Source of the DNA: CAYJAZ01 sp964369185
GTDB taxonomy: Bacteria; Desulfobacterota; Desulfovibrionia; Desulfovibrionales; Desulfovibrionaceae
Direction of reading: 5' to 3'
Assembly: GCA_964369185.1 (NCBI GenBank)
Contig: CAYJEN010000002.1
Location: 31,248-95,247, forward strand
Length of the DNA: 64,000 bases
The notes under the pieces are model-generated. The model had not been told where the DNA came from, ran no database searches, and worked only from the letters and a program-made list of their open reading frames with translations. A program made the position numbers and the translations under genes. Of this stretch, positions 1 through 9,202 are shown in pieces. Positions within the stretch are counted from its first letter, which is position 1. Each line of letters opens with the position of its first letter.

Positions 1-349
1 CAGAAGGGAGTGAGGAGGAGATAGGCATGATAAGCCCAATTGCTATTCCTAAGAGAGCACGCAAAAAAAGAATCGAGTAAATACTAGATACAAGTCCGGC
101 ACTTGAACCAATGAAGGCAAAAAGAAAAATAGCAAACATTAATACATTTTTCTTTCCGAATCGCTGGCAAAGCGGAATAGCAAAATAAGAGCTTGGTATA
201 ACAATAAGCGCAGGCATTGTAAGAATTAATTGAATAAGAGTTGGGTTAACTCCTTCAAAAAAAACGTTTAATGCTCCCATTGCAGGGGATATTATTGAAG
301 TTCCTAAGACAGATATTGAGGCAATGAGATAAATGCAAATTTTAATCAT
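1..349 (-). CDS. MFS transporter, N-terminal part (cut by window edge)
   Basis: An open frame starts at an ATG at 349 and runs off the left edge after about 116 codons. The translation has four hydrophobic stretches. Between the second and third is a short loop with the sequence PLCQRFGKKN, which resembles the loop 2-3 motif (G-x-x-x-D-R-x-G-R-R type) of the major facilitator superfamily. The fourth helix carries a GIAIGLIMP-like segment typical of MFS helix 4. MFS proteins are inner-membrane secondary transporters, often drug or metabolite exporters. The substrate cannot be deduced from this fragment. It is on the same strand as the U32 gene but lies downstream of it. Confidence 0.75.
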   Translation of the reverse strand, partial: MIKICIYLIASISVLGTSIISPAMGALNVFFEGVNPTLIQLILTMPALIVIPSSYFAIPLCQRFGKKNVLMFAIFLFAFIGSSAGLVSSIYSILFLRALLGIAIGLIMPISSSLPS

Positions 350-399
350 ACAGGATGTCCTTAGAGATATATCTCGTCTCAATAATGTTCTTTGAATAT

Positions 400-1683
400 T
401 TAATCTATAGTTTGGATATAGAGTTTTTCTTGTAAGTACTTGCTTTCACAGTGTATTACGCCTTTCATTCCCGGATGAATTTGAGTTACTTTTTCACCTT
501 TATGATTTTCTAAGGTATATTCACTTAAATGTGGTCTTTGATAACCAGGCACAAGTACTTGAATATTTTTACCTTCGTGAAGAGGAGCACGTACATCTAA
601 AAGCCAAGAAGAGTCGCTGAGTTTTTCAAGTACACGAGCAACAATTTTTTTATTTTGTTTTATCGGAAGTGCTTCAACGCGTCTTTCAGGTAGGAAAAAT
701 CCTGTGGAAAGTGGGCGAGTTGCAACACTTGCAAGATCTTGAATAAGATCATTTAGCGAATAAGGAAGGTTCTTCTTTTCTTCTGCTGTCAAAAGAGTTC
801 TATCAAGAGCAGTTCTATAAATATCAGTTACTTGAGCAACATAACTAGGACTTTTTGTTCTTCCCTCTATTTTGAGTGAAGCCACACCAATCTGTTTTAG
901 GTAGCTCATATAACGAATAAGACAGTGCTCATGTGGAGACCAAATTGTAGATAGTTCTTCATTTTCTTCAGCAATCCAAAGAACTTCATCTGGATTTCCA
1001 CGGTGTGCAAGATGCAGAGTTGATTCATTTTTTCTAATTTCTTTAGCTTTGTAATCGAACCTACATGGCTGTGAGCAACCTCCATGATTTGCGACTCGAT
1101 TATTCGACCACATAGAAAGAAGACAGTGCCCTGAAAGCGCAAGGCACATTGCGCCATGCATGAAAACTTCGCACTCCATATCGGGGAGAGCAGATGTCAT
1201 CTCTTTGATATTTTTGAAGTTTGTTTCACGAGCAAGGTTTACTCTTGTTGCACCTAATTTTTGCCAAAATCTAATACTTTCAATATTTGTTGTATGCGCT
1301 TGAGTTGAAACGTGGATTGGAATTTCAGGGCAAATTTCTCTTGCAAGTAAGAACACACCCGGATCTGCTATGATAAGGGCGTCAACTTGTTCTTCTTTTT
1401 TAGTGTCGGCAAGTTGTTCGAGTCTTTCTTTAACGAGAGGAATTTGTTCATTAAATGGTAGTGCATTTAAGCAGTAGAACACTTCAATCTGTGATTCATG
1501 CGCATGTTTTACAGACTGACATAATTCTTCTTGAGTAAAACCATGTGACATTTTACGTAAGTTTAGACCATCACCGCCAAGGTAAATGGCGTCTGCCCCA
1601 TAAATACAAGCTGTTTCAAACTGTTCTTTTCCACCTGCAGGAACAAGGAGCTCCGGCAGATTTTTATTTCTTTCTTTTCGCAT
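400..1683 (-). CDS. Peptidase U32 family protein (TrhP/YegQ-like tRNA hydroxylation protein)
   Basis: A 427-residue protein starting LLVPAGGKEQFE, the standard opening of U32 proteins. The segment FMHGAMCLALSGHCLLS followed by GGCSQPCRFDY holds the conserved cysteines that bind an iron-sulfur cluster in the TrhP/RlhA/UbiU group. IEGRTKSPSYVAQVTDIYR is the family signature. The length agrees with YegQ/TrhP (about 450 residues), which takes part in prephenate-dependent 5-hydroxyuridine formation at tRNA position 34. A collagenase-like protease annotation is also common for this family. The next gene, tgt, is another tRNA anticodon modifier on the same strand, which fits a tRNA role, but the exact subfamily is inferred. 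Confidence 0.85.
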   Translation of the reverse strand: MRKERNKNLPELLVPAGGKEQFETACIYGADAIYLGGDGLNLRKMSHGFTQEELCQSVKHAHESQIEVFYCLNALPFNEQIPLVKERLEQLADTKKEEQVDALIIADPGVFLLAREICPEIPIHVSTQAHTTNIESIRFWQKLGATRVNLARETNFKNIKEMTSALPDMECEVFMHGAMCLALSGHCLLSMWSNNRVANHGGCSQPCRFDYKAKEIRKNESTLHLAHRGNPDEVLWIAEENEELSTIWSPHEHCLIRYMSYLKQIGVASLKIEGRTKSPSYVAQVTDIYRTALDRTLLTAEEKKNLPYSLNDLIQDLASVATRPLSTGFFLPERRVEALPIKQNKKIVARVLEKLSDSSWLLDVRAPLHEGKNIQVLVPGYQRPHLSEYTLENHKGEKVTQIHPGMKGVIHCESKYLQEKLYIQTID

Positions 1684-1709
1684 AGTTTTATATGTAATAT
1701 GTTGTAATA

Positions 1710-2822
1710 TTATGTTGTATAGATTTTTTTATACTGTTCGTAAACTTTAGAAAACGTGCCTTCAAGAATTGCTTTTCTGGCAGTTTTTACAGTCTTTAAG
1801 AAGTATGTAAGGTTGTGTAAAGAGTTTAATCTAAATGATAATAGCTCCTTACTTACATATAAATGGCGAAGATAGGCTTTTGTAAATGTTCGGCATGTAT
1901 AGCAATCACATTCCGGATCAAGTGGTGAATCATCTTCGGCATAATCTTTTCTTTTGATATTTATCTTGCCTTGAGAAGTATATAATGTGCCGTTTCTTGC
2001 ATTTCTTGTTGGAAGAACGCAGTCGAACATATCCACACCACGATAAATTCCTTCGATAAGATCAAGAGGAGTACCAACGCCCATTAAATAACGAGCTTTA
2101 TCTTGAGGGAGAACAGGATCTAAAGCTTCAAGACAATTGAACATATCTTCTTTAGGTTCGCCAACGCTCAACCCGCCGATAGCATAACCTTCAAAGCCAA
2201 TATCCATAAGTTGTTCAGCTGAAAGTTTACGAAGTTCAGGGTAGGTTACACCTTGAACAATACCAAAAAGGAGCTGACCTTTTTCTTCTACCATTTCAGC
2301 AGGATACGCATTTCTACAGCGCTTTGCCCAGCGGGTAGTACGTTCAACCGCTTTTAGAGCATCATCGTAAGTAGCCGGATATGCAAGGCATTCATCAAAG
2401 TTCATCATGATATCAGAACCAAGATTATTTTGAATTTTTATCACGCTTTCCGGCGTGAAAAGATGTTTTGAGCCATCAAGATGCGAACGAAATTCAACAC
2501 CTTCTTCTTTAATTTTTGTCAAAGAATTCAAGCTGAAAACTTGGAAGCCGCCGGAATCAGTCAAAATTGGTTTATGCCACTTATTAAATTCGTGCAGTCC
2601 ACCACGTCTTTTAATAAGTTCGTCACCAGGACGTAGATAGAGATGATAAGTATTTCCTAAAATAATTTGAGCACCAATATCTTCTAAGTCATCGGGAGCA
2701 ATAGCTTTTACCGAGCCAACTGTTCCAACCGGCATAAATATAGGAGTTTCAATTTCACCGTGAGCCGTTTTTAGAATACCGGCACGTGCATTATTATCTT
2801 TTGCTAAAAGAGTGTAAGACAT
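1710..2822 (-). CDS. tgt: tRNA-guanine(34) transglycosylase (queuine/preQ1 insertion)
   Basis: A 370-residue protein of normal length for bacterial Tgt. It swaps guanine at the wobble position of Asp, Asn, His and Tyr tRNAs for preQ1. The catalytic aspartate motif DSGGFQVFSL is present, as is the nucleophile region DMFDCVLPTRNARNG. The zinc site is visible as CDCYTC with a downstream histidine in RLNSLHNL. It lies 26 bases upstream of the U32 gene in the direction of transcription and follows lon on the same strand, so a shared transcript is plausible. Confidence 0.97.
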   Translation of the reverse strand: MSYTLLAKDNNARAGILKTAHGEIETPIFMPVGTVGSVKAIAPDDLEDIGAQIILGNTYHLYLRPGDELIKRRGGLHEFNKWHKPILTDSGGFQVFSLNSLTKIKEEGVEFRSHLDGSKHLFTPESVIKIQNNLGSDIMMNFDECLAYPATYDDALKAVERTTRWAKRCRNAYPAEMVEEKGQLLFGIVQGVTYPELRKLSAEQLMDIGFEGYAIGGLSVGEPKEDMFNCLEALDPVLPQDKARYLMGVGTPLDLIEGIYRGVDMFDCVLPTRNARNGTLYTSQGKINIKRKDYAEDDSPLDPECDCYTCRTFTKAYLRHLYVSKELLSFRLNSLHNLTYFLKTVKTARKAILEGTFSKVYEQYKKIYTT

Positions 2823-2849
2823 AAAATCCTTGTTCTATACGAATAAAGT

Positions 2850-5318
2850 CTAATGAGTGACTTCTTGCGTGTTGTTTTGTTTTAACTTTTTATAAAGCGG
2901 CATAGCTTTACTTGTTTGAGGAAAAATTTCTTCCTTGGTTGCACAAAGAGCATAGTTGAGTACTTCGTCAACATGTTCAACTAAGCGAATATCTAAAGAA
3001 TCTGTAATTTCTTTAGGTACTTCCTTCAAATCTTTTTCATTTTCTTTTGGTACAAGTACGATTTCGATTTGTGAACGTTTTGCCGCAAGTAATTTTTCAT
3101 GTAATCCACCAATTGGAAGAACTCTGCCACGAAGAGTAATTTCTCCTGTCATTGCAAGGCTGTTGTTCACAGGAATACCAAGCAAGGCTGAAGCAATACT
3201 TGTTGCAATTGTAATACCGGCTGATGGTCCATCTTTAGGTGTTGCGCCTTCAGGAACGTGTACGTGGATATCAATTTCTTTATAAAAATCATCTGTTAGA
3301 CCAAACTCGAAAGAGCGTGAACGAAGATAGGAGAAAGCAGCCTGAGCGGATTCCGTCATAACTTCACCAAGTTGTCCGGTAGTTTTTACGCTACCACTGC
3401 CCGGCATAAGAACAGTTTCTATATGGAGGATTTCTCCACCTCTGTCGTTGAAGGCAAGACCTGTGCATACGCCAACTTTTTCGTTTTCTTCACGAGAACC
3501 GAATCTGTACTTTTTGATTCCAAGAGCATTTTCTATGTTCTTTACTGTATAACGTATGCTTTTCTTCTTCCCTTCAATAAGTTGAATTGTAGCTTTACGA
3601 CATAGAGTTGCAAGTTCACGTTCGAGATTACGAACACCGGATTCTCTTGTATAATAGCGAATTACTTCAAGAAAAACTTTATCGTCAACCTTGATTTGTT
3701 CAGGAGTTAATCCATGTTCTTTAACCTGTTTAGGGAAAAGGAAGTCTTTAGCTATGTGAACTTTTTCAATTTCTAAGTAGCTTGGTAGAGTGATAATTTC
3801 CATTCTGTCACGTAGTGCAGGCGGAATATTTTGTAAGCTATTAGCAGTGGTTATAAAGAAAACTTGAGAAAGGTCATAGTCAACATCAAGGTAGTGATCG
3901 CCAAAAGTTGCATTTTGTTCAGGATCTAACACTTCAAGAAGAGCAGCTGATGGATCACCTCGAAAATCTGCGGTCATTTTATCAACTTCATCTAAGCAAA
4001 ACAATGGGTTATTTGAAGCGGCACGTTTAAGTGACATCAAAATTTTACCCGGCATTGCTCCTATATAAGTTCTTCTATGACCACGAATTTCTGCTTCATC
4101 ACGAACGCCGCCGAGAGATAAGCGCACATATTCTCTACCTGTAGCCTCAGCAACAGATTTAGCAAGAGATGTTTTACCAACTCCCGGAGGGCCTGCAAAG
4201 CATAAAATAGGACCTTTTAATCCTTTTACACCATTTTTCTCAGCCATTTTTTGAACTGCTAAGTATTCGATAATACGTTCTTTTGGTTTTTCAAGACCAA
4301 AATGTTTATCATCTAAAATTTTACGTGCATTTTTTATATCGATTTCTATTTCTTTTAAGTCATTCCATGGAAGATCTAAAATCCAGTCGATATAGTTTCT
4401 GATAATTGTGTATTCACCGGAAGATGAACTTGTTGTGCGTAATTTTTTTAGCTCTCTCAATGCTTTTTCAAGCACTTCTTCAGGCATATTTTTAGCTTTA
4501 ATTTTTTCTTCTAGCTCTTTAAATTCAAGCATTGGGTCATCATCGTTACCCATTTCTTTTTGAATTGCCTTGATTTGTTCATTGAGATAGTATTCTCTTT
4601 GATTGCTTTCCATCTGAGTTTTCACTCGATTCTTGATGGTTTGCTCTAAATCAAGCAATTCAAGTTCTTCATTTAAATGAGTGAAAGCACTTTCTAATCT
4701 TTCAAAAGGATTAAGAATTTCAAGGACTTCTTGTTTTTTTGTGAAATCTAATTTTAGATGTGGCATAATAGCGTCAGCAAGGCGAGCAGGGTCATTCAGA
4801 CCTGAAATTGCAGCTTTATGTTCTTGACTAAAACGCTTATTTGCTTTGGAAAAATCTTCTATAGATGAATGAGTTGCTTGCACTAGCGCACTCAAATCTT
4901 TTTTATCATAGCCGGTGTCTGAAAGAGGGATTGCCTTGATTAAAGGAATAGGTCCACCGCCAAATGGATCTTTAGGGTCATCGCTTATAGCTTTCCATTT
5001 TGCACGGTATACGCCCTCGAAAAGAACTTTAATGCTGCCATCGTTTAGATGAAGAAGTTGGAGAACTCGGCTAACTACGCCAACTTCATAGAGGTCGGCG
5101 GAAGTTGGATTTTCCAAAGATGCATCTTTTTGAGCTACAAGAAATACGTATTTATTATAGTCGGATAATGCATTTTCAATCGCTTTTACGGAAGCTTCAC
5201 GTCCTACGAAAAGCGGAATTATTGCCTTTGGAAACATCACAACTTCACGCAAGGTCATGAAAGGAAGTTCTGTTGTTGTGAAGTGTTCAATTTTAATTTT
5301 CCCTGTGACCATTGTCAT
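2850..5318 (-). CDS. lon: ATP-dependent protease Lon
   Basis: The substrate-binding N-terminal domain begins LPFMTLREVVMFPKAIIPLF. The AAA module has Walker A GPPGVGKTSLAKS and FCLDEVDKM as Walker B. The C-terminal protease domain has the catalytic serine in PKDGPSAGITIA and the lysine in GGLHEKLLAAK. I chose the ATG at 5318 (822 residues) because AGAGGTGAGG lies just before it. The frame is open to a GTG at 5339 inside the end of clpX, but that start has no ribosome-binding site. Lon is a cytoplasmic quality-control protease. Its position after clpP-clpX is the usual Desulfovibrio arrangement and suggests one protease operon. Confidence 0.97.
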   Translation of the reverse strand: MTMVTGKIKIEHFTTTELPFMTLREVVMFPKAIIPLFVGREASVKAIENALSDYNKYVFLVAQKDASLENPTSADLYEVGVVSRVLQLLHLNDGSIKVLFEGVYRAKWKAISDDPKDPFGGGPIPLIKAIPLSDTGYDKKDLSALVQATHSSIEDFSKANKRFSQEHKAAISGLNDPARLADAIMPHLKLDFTKKQEVLEILNPFERLESAFTHLNEELELLDLEQTIKNRVKTQMESNQREYYLNEQIKAIQKEMGNDDDPMLEFKELEEKIKAKNMPEEVLEKALRELKKLRTTSSSSGEYTIIRNYIDWILDLPWNDLKEIEIDIKNARKILDDKHFGLEKPKERIIEYLAVQKMAEKNGVKGLKGPILCFAGPPGVGKTSLAKSVAEATGREYVRLSLGGVRDEAEIRGHRRTYIGAMPGKILMSLKRAASNNPLFCLDEVDKMTADFRGDPSAALLEVLDPEQNATFGDHYLDVDYDLSQVFFITTANSLQNIPPALRDRMEIITLPSYLEIEKVHIAKDFLFPKQVKEHGLTPEQIKVDDKVFLEVIRYYTRESGVRNLERELATLCRKATIQLIEGKKKSIRYTVKNIENALGIKKYRFGSREENEKVGVCTGLAFNDRGGEILHIETVLMPGSGSVKTTGQLGEVMTESAQAAFSYLRSRSFEFGLTDDFYKEIDIHVHVPEGATPKDGPSAGITIATSIASALLGIPVNNSLAMTGEITLRGRVLPIGGLHEKLLAAKRSQIEIVLVPKENEKDLKEVPKEITDSLDIRLVEHVDEVLNYALCATKEEIFPQTSKAMPLYKKLKQNNTQEVTH

Positions 5319-5331
5319 TACCTCACCTCTA

Positions 5332-6597
5332 CTATTCACCTTCTGGGTGTTTTATATAAAGCGGTTCTTTCCCTTGTAAGACTTCTTCAGTTATTACAAC
5401 GGTTTTTAAGTTTTGAATTGATGGTAAATCGTACATAATATCAAGCATGATTATCTCTAATACGTTACGAAGACCACGTGCGCCTGTTTTACGTTCAATT
5501 GCTTCTTGAGCAACTGCACTTAATGCATTTTGTTCAAATTCTAGCTCAACACCGTCTAGAGCAAATAGCTTTTGGTATTGACGAATAAGTGCATTTTTAG
5601 GCTCTTTTAGAATGCGGATAAGATCATCTTCTTCAAGTTCATCTACATTTGTTATAACAGGAATACGACCAATAAATTCAGGGATTAATCCAAATTGTAC
5701 AAGGTCTTGTGGATGTAGATTTGAAAGAAGTTCACTCATACTCATTTCTTTTTTAGTAGAAATTTTCGCACCAAAGCCCATTCCCGAACCTCTTGTACGT
5801 TGTTCTACCATCTTTTCAAGCCCAACGAATGCACCGCCGACGATGAAAAGAATATTTGATGTATCTAGGCGTAAAAACTCTTGTTGTGGATGTTTTCTTC
5901 CGCCTTTAGGTGGAACGTTTGCAAGTGTGCCTTCGATAATTTTCAAAAGTGCTTGCTGAACGCCTTCACCTGATACGTCACGAGTAAGTGATGCTGATTC
6001 GCTTTTACGAGAAATTTTATCAATTTCATCTATATAGATAATTCCACGTGAGGCTTTTTCTATATCGTACTCAGCATTTTGGAGGAGTTGAACAAGGATG
6101 TTTTCAACATCTTCGCCAACATAACCTGCTTCTGTAAGAGTTGTTGCGTCTGCGATTGCAAACGGAACATTCAGAACGCGCGCAAGTGTGCGTGCAAGCA
6201 AGGTTTTACCTGAACCGGAAGGACCTACAAGAAGAACGTTACTTTTTTCAAGTTCAACACTTTGCAATTCATCACCTTCGAGCTTTTGTTGCATTTCTGC
6301 AAATACTCTTTTGTAGTGATTGTGCACTGCTACTGAAAGAATTTTCTTAGCTTTGTGTTGACCGATTACGTACTCATCAAGCTTTGCTTTAATTTCATGC
6401 GGAGTTAGTAAAGCTTGGTTCTCCGGACTGCTTAGCTCTTGGTGAACTTCTTCATCCGCAATAAGAGCATGGCAATTTTGTACGCAAACATCGCATATAG
6501 CTATATCGCCATGAGTGATGAAATGTTTAGCTTGAAATTCATTTTTTCCGCAAAATGAACATTCTCTTGGAGTATTATCTTGTGAGTTGTTTGACAT
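5332..6597 (-). CDS. clpX: ClpX, ATPase subunit of the ClpXP protease
   Basis: A 421-residue AAA+ unfoldase. The zinc-binding domain uses C13, C16, C35 and C38 (CSFC and CDVC pairs). Walker A is GPSGSGKT and Walker B IIYIDEIDKI. The sensor/pore segment and the FIGRIPVITNVDEL motif are intact. The start ATG overlaps the clpP stop by one base (TAATG), a sign of translational coupling. ClpX feeds unfolded substrates to ClpP, encoded just upstream. Confidence 0.98.
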   Translation of the reverse strand: MSNNSQDNTPRECSFCGKNEFQAKHFITHGDIAICDVCVQNCHALIADEEVHQELSSPENQALLTPHEIKAKLDEYVIGQHKAKKILSVAVHNHYKRVFAEMQQKLEGDELQSVELEKSNVLLVGPSGSGKTLLARTLARVLNVPFAIADATTLTEAGYVGEDVENILVQLLQNAEYDIEKASRGIIYIDEIDKISRKSESASLTRDVSGEGVQQALLKIIEGTLANVPPKGGRKHPQQEFLRLDTSNILFIVGGAFVGLEKMVEQRTRGSGMGFGAKISTKKEMSMSELLSNLHPQDLVQFGLIPEFIGRIPVITNVDELEEDDLIRILKEPKNALIRQYQKLFALDGVELEFEQNALSAVAQEAIERKTGARGLRNVLEIIMLDIMYDLPSIQNLKTVVITEEVLQGKEPLYIKHPEGE

Positions 6598-7199
6598 TAA
6601 TTTGCCTTTAATTCTTCACGCGAAGTTAGAATTTTATCAATAATACCGTATTTAAGAGCTTCTTCAGCTGTCATGAAGTTATCTCTTTCGGTATCTTGAG
6701 TGATTTTTTTAATTGTTTGATTTGTATTTTTTGCCAAAATTTCGTTAAGCATTGTTTTTGTACGCAAGCTTTCCTTCAAATGGATATCCATATCAGTCAC
6801 TTGACCTCTATAGCCGCCTGAAGGTTGGTGAATCATAATTTGTGCGTGTGGAAGCGCAAAACGCATTCCGGGTTCACCACCTGCGAGTAAAAACGCACCC
6901 ATACTTGCAGCTCTGCCCATACACATTGTTGAAACAGGTGCTGAGATAAATTGCATAGTATCATAGATGGCCATGCCGCTTGTTACCGAACCGCCGGGAG
7001 AGTTGATATAAAAATGTATTTCCTTTTCAGGATCTTGTGACTCTAAAAAGAGTAATTGAGCGCAGATGAGTGCTGCTGAGGCATCGTCAACTTCTGTATT
7101 GAGAAGGATAATGCGATCTTTTAGCAGGCGTGAAAATATATCATATCCACGTTCACCACGTCCGGTTTGTTCTACTACCATAGGTATATTGTAGCTCAT
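6597..7199 (-). CDS. clpP: ClpP, proteolytic subunit of ClpXP/ClpAP
   Basis: A 200-residue serine peptidase of standard length. The catalytic triad is visible as S99 in GRAASMGAFLLAGG, H124 in QIMIHQPSGG and D173 in DTERDNFM. It forms the tetradecameric chamber that partners ClpX. The gene lies 98 bases after tig, with a hairpin in between, and its stop overlaps the clpX start. Confidence 0.98.
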   Translation of the reverse strand: MSYNIPMVVEQTGRGERGYDIFSRLLKDRIILLNTEVDDASAALICAQLLFLESQDPEKEIHFYINSPGGSVTSGMAIYDTMQFISAPVSTMCMGRAASMGAFLLAGGEPGMRFALPHAQIMIHQPSGGYRGQVTDMDIHLKESLRTKTMLNEILAKNTNQTIKKITQDTERDNFMTAEEALKYGIIDKILTSREELKAN

Positions 7200-7243
7200 G
7201 CAGTAGTCCTTTTTTAATTGTTATTGAGAATATCTACTTAAAA

Positions 7244-7275
7244 TGCTCTTAATACCCAAGGGCATTAAGAGCAAT
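7244..7275 (-). terminator. Hairpin between tig and clpP (weak terminator or attenuator)
   Basis: A 9-bp inverted repeat, GCTCTTAAT at 7245-7253 with ATTAAGAGC at 7264-7272, has a 10-base loop. On the minus strand it is followed by ATTTTAAG rather than a strong T run. It may reduce read-through from tig into clpP rather than fully stop it. Confidence 0.45.
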
Positions 7276-7297
7276 TATAGATTTTTATAATGATTTC

Positions 7298-8650
7298 TTA
7301 TGCTGATGGGTTTTCTTCTGTAACTTTAACAGGATTACCGTCTTTATCTACAGGTTTTTTAGTTGCTGCAGCGTACATGTGTTCAAGAGCTTTAGCAGCA
7401 AGAAGTCTTTCATTGATATCGTTGATTCCGCCAGTTTGGTATAATCTTTCGATAACAACTTTAGGATCTTGCCCGCTTTCTTGAGCAGCACGTAAGATGT
7501 AATCTTGAACTTCTTTTTCAGAGATAAGAATTTTTTCATTAAATGCAAGTGCCATTAAGAAAGCTTGTGCTTTTGCTTGTTTTCTTGCTTCTGTATCAGC
7601 GTCATCTTCCATACGTTTTAAAGCTTCAAGCATTTCACCAGGTTCTTGGCCTTGTTGTTGTAAGAAGTTACGAGCTTCCATTAAGTATTCACTTTTATGA
7701 GCTTGAATTAAACTTGGTGGAACTTCAAAATCGAGAGCGTCAACTACTTGATCTAACAATTTATTTTGTGTTTCAGTTTTGATTTTTTGTTTGTTTTGAT
7801 TCATGATATTTTCAGACATGAAAATATTGAATTTTTCTAAATCTTCAAAACCAAATTTTTTCACAAATTCTTCATCAATTTCAGGAAGTTCTTCAGTTGA
7901 AATGGAGTGAAGTTTTACACGCATATCAATTTCAAGACCACGGAAAGTTGGATCTGGGTAAGTATCAACTACTTTGATTTTACCGGTGCTTTCTTCGCCT
8001 GCTTTAAGTGTACGAACGATTTTTTCAATGTCGCCGGATACAGGGTCAGCTTCAGGTTTTAGTTGGATATGAATGTTTTCACCTTTCATTCCAGGAACAA
8101 GTTTACCTTCAAAAGTTCCTTCAACATCAACGATACATACATCATAATCAACAGGGGTTCTTTCTTCTGTTACGGGTGTGAGTTGAGCTGATGTTTGACG
8201 TAAACGGCGTGAGAATGAGTTTAATTCTTCTTCTGTTACTTCTGCTTGAACTTCATCAACGCTGAGTTCTGAAAGTGTAGGAAGTGCAATCTCAGGTAAA
8301 ACTTCAAAACTTACTGCAAAAGAATAAGCAGCATCACGTTTTACAACTGTGTTTTCATTACCTTCAATTTCTTCCATTTTAATGCGTGAAATTGGGGTGA
8401 TAGCTGCATCACTAAGAATTGATTGGATGTTACTGTTAATAAGCGCATCACTAGCACGCTGTTGAACTTCTTGAGGGAATTTGCCTTCAATAACTTTTGC
8501 AGGTACTTTACCTTTTCTGAAACCATCAATAGTAAGATCTTTGCCTACTTCTTTAATAGCAGCATTGATATATTGGTTTACGTCAGCCGGTTCAAAGTTG
8601 ACGATTAATTTTCTTGTTACTGTTGTTGGGCTTTCAATGATATGTTGCAT
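7298..8650 (-). CDS. tig: Trigger factor, ribosome-associated chaperone and peptidyl-prolyl isomerase
   Basis: A 450-residue protein with the three expected parts. The N-terminal ribosome-binding domain carries the signature GFRKGKVPAKVIE. A central FKBP-type isomerase domain follows (about residues 150-245). The C-terminal helical arms contain the TEELPEIDEEFVKKFGFE segment. Trigger factor meets nascent chains at the exit tunnel. The order tig-clpP-clpX-lon puts folding and degradation functions together, as in Desulfovibrio. Confidence 0.96.
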   Translation of the reverse strand: MQHIIESPTTVTRKLIVNFEPADVNQYINAAIKEVGKDLTIDGFRKGKVPAKVIEGKFPQEVQQRASDALINSNIQSILSDAAITPISRIKMEEIEGNENTVVKRDAAYSFAVSFEVLPEIALPTLSELSVDEVQAEVTEEELNSFSRRLRQTSAQLTPVTEERTPVDYDVCIVDVEGTFEGKLVPGMKGENIHIQLKPEADPVSGDIEKIVRTLKAGEESTGKIKVVDTYPDPTFRGLEIDMRVKLHSISTEELPEIDEEFVKKFGFEDLEKFNIFMSENIMNQNKQKIKTETQNKLLDQVVDALDFEVPPSLIQAHKSEYLMEARNFLQQQGQEPGEMLEALKRMEDDADTEARKQAKAQAFLMALAFNEKILISEKEVQDYILRAAQESGQDPKVVIERLYQTGGINDINERLLAAKALEHMYAAATKKPVDKDGNPVKVTEENPSA

Positions 8651-8790
8651 ATTATCTTCCTTAAAAATTTTTCTAAATACCTAATGTCTATAGATAATGG
8701 ATAGAATTTATCACTATAACCAAATCCTTTTAACACACACTCTCACACTTGGCAAGCAAATTTTTTTGAGTTATATTTTTTTATTGCTGG

Positions 8791-8876
8791 GGGAAAGGGA
8801 AAACCAAAACTTTTATAAAAGTTTAGGTTTTCCCTTTCCCTCAGACCCCCTATCCCTTTCCTTAAAAAATTTTTAA
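8791..8876 (+). repeat. Hairpin repeat, family 2, copy 1
   Basis: Two 24-base arms (8791-8814 and 8817-8840) pair with one mismatch. Each arm is made of GGGAAAGGGAAAACC plus an A/T tail. A pyrimidine stretch and CTTTCCTTAAAAAATTTTT follow at 8856-8876. The same architecture recurs at 9041-9116 (opposite strand) and 20130-20224, so it is a dispersed element and not only a terminator. Confidence 0.6.
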
Positions 8877-9040
8877 TTTCACCACTCAAAATTTTGTGAG
8901 TAATTATAGTTCTGAGTGGCGGTGAGTTTGTGTTTACTTTCTTTTTGCATAAAGAGGAAAATATATTTTAAAATAAGTCTGAAATGATTTCTCTTATTAA
9001 TGTTAAATATATACAGGTGAAAATTTATATAAACCCTTAC

Positions 9041-9116
9041 TGTTTTTTTAAGGAAAGGGGGAGTTTGAGGGGGAAAACCTAGTTTTTATCAAAAAAAACG
9101 TGGTTTTCCCCCTCAA
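9041..9116 (-). repeat. Hairpin repeat, family 2, copy 2 (inverted)
   Basis: Fifteen-base arms TTGAGGGGGAAAACC (9065-9079) and GGTTTTCCCCCTCAA (9102-9116) enclose an A/T loop. Read on the minus strand, the hairpin is followed by a CTTTCCTTAAAAAA tail (9040-9057), the same order as copy 1. It lies about 90 bases before the parA start, so it could also affect parA expression. Confidence 0.6.
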
Positions 9117-9202
9117 TAAATAAAATAATGAAACTAAATCCAGACTTGCAATTTATTGAAAGCTTGTATATATTGCGATTTATATTGAATGTGGAGGCGA
9201 AT

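Larger units (their letters stand above)
8651..9202. other. Divergent intergenic region tig / parA with two large hairpins
   Basis: About 550 bases separate tig and parA, which are transcribed away from each other. It is AT-rich and contains two related G/C-purine hairpins (8791-8840 and 9065-9116) in opposite orientation. A reading frame continuing upstream of parA to 9128 exists but has no ribosome-binding site. No clear DnaA boxes, parS site or RNA gene was recognised. Confidence 0.6.

Noticed and set aside
9128..9202. Longer N terminus for ParA
   Set aside because: The extra 25 residues are not family-like, and a good ribosome-binding site sits before the ATG at 9203.
8651..9202. Replication origin or parS next to parAB
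   Set aside because: I looked for DnaA-box clusters (TTATCCACA type) and a GTTTCACGTGAAAC-type palindrome and saw none.
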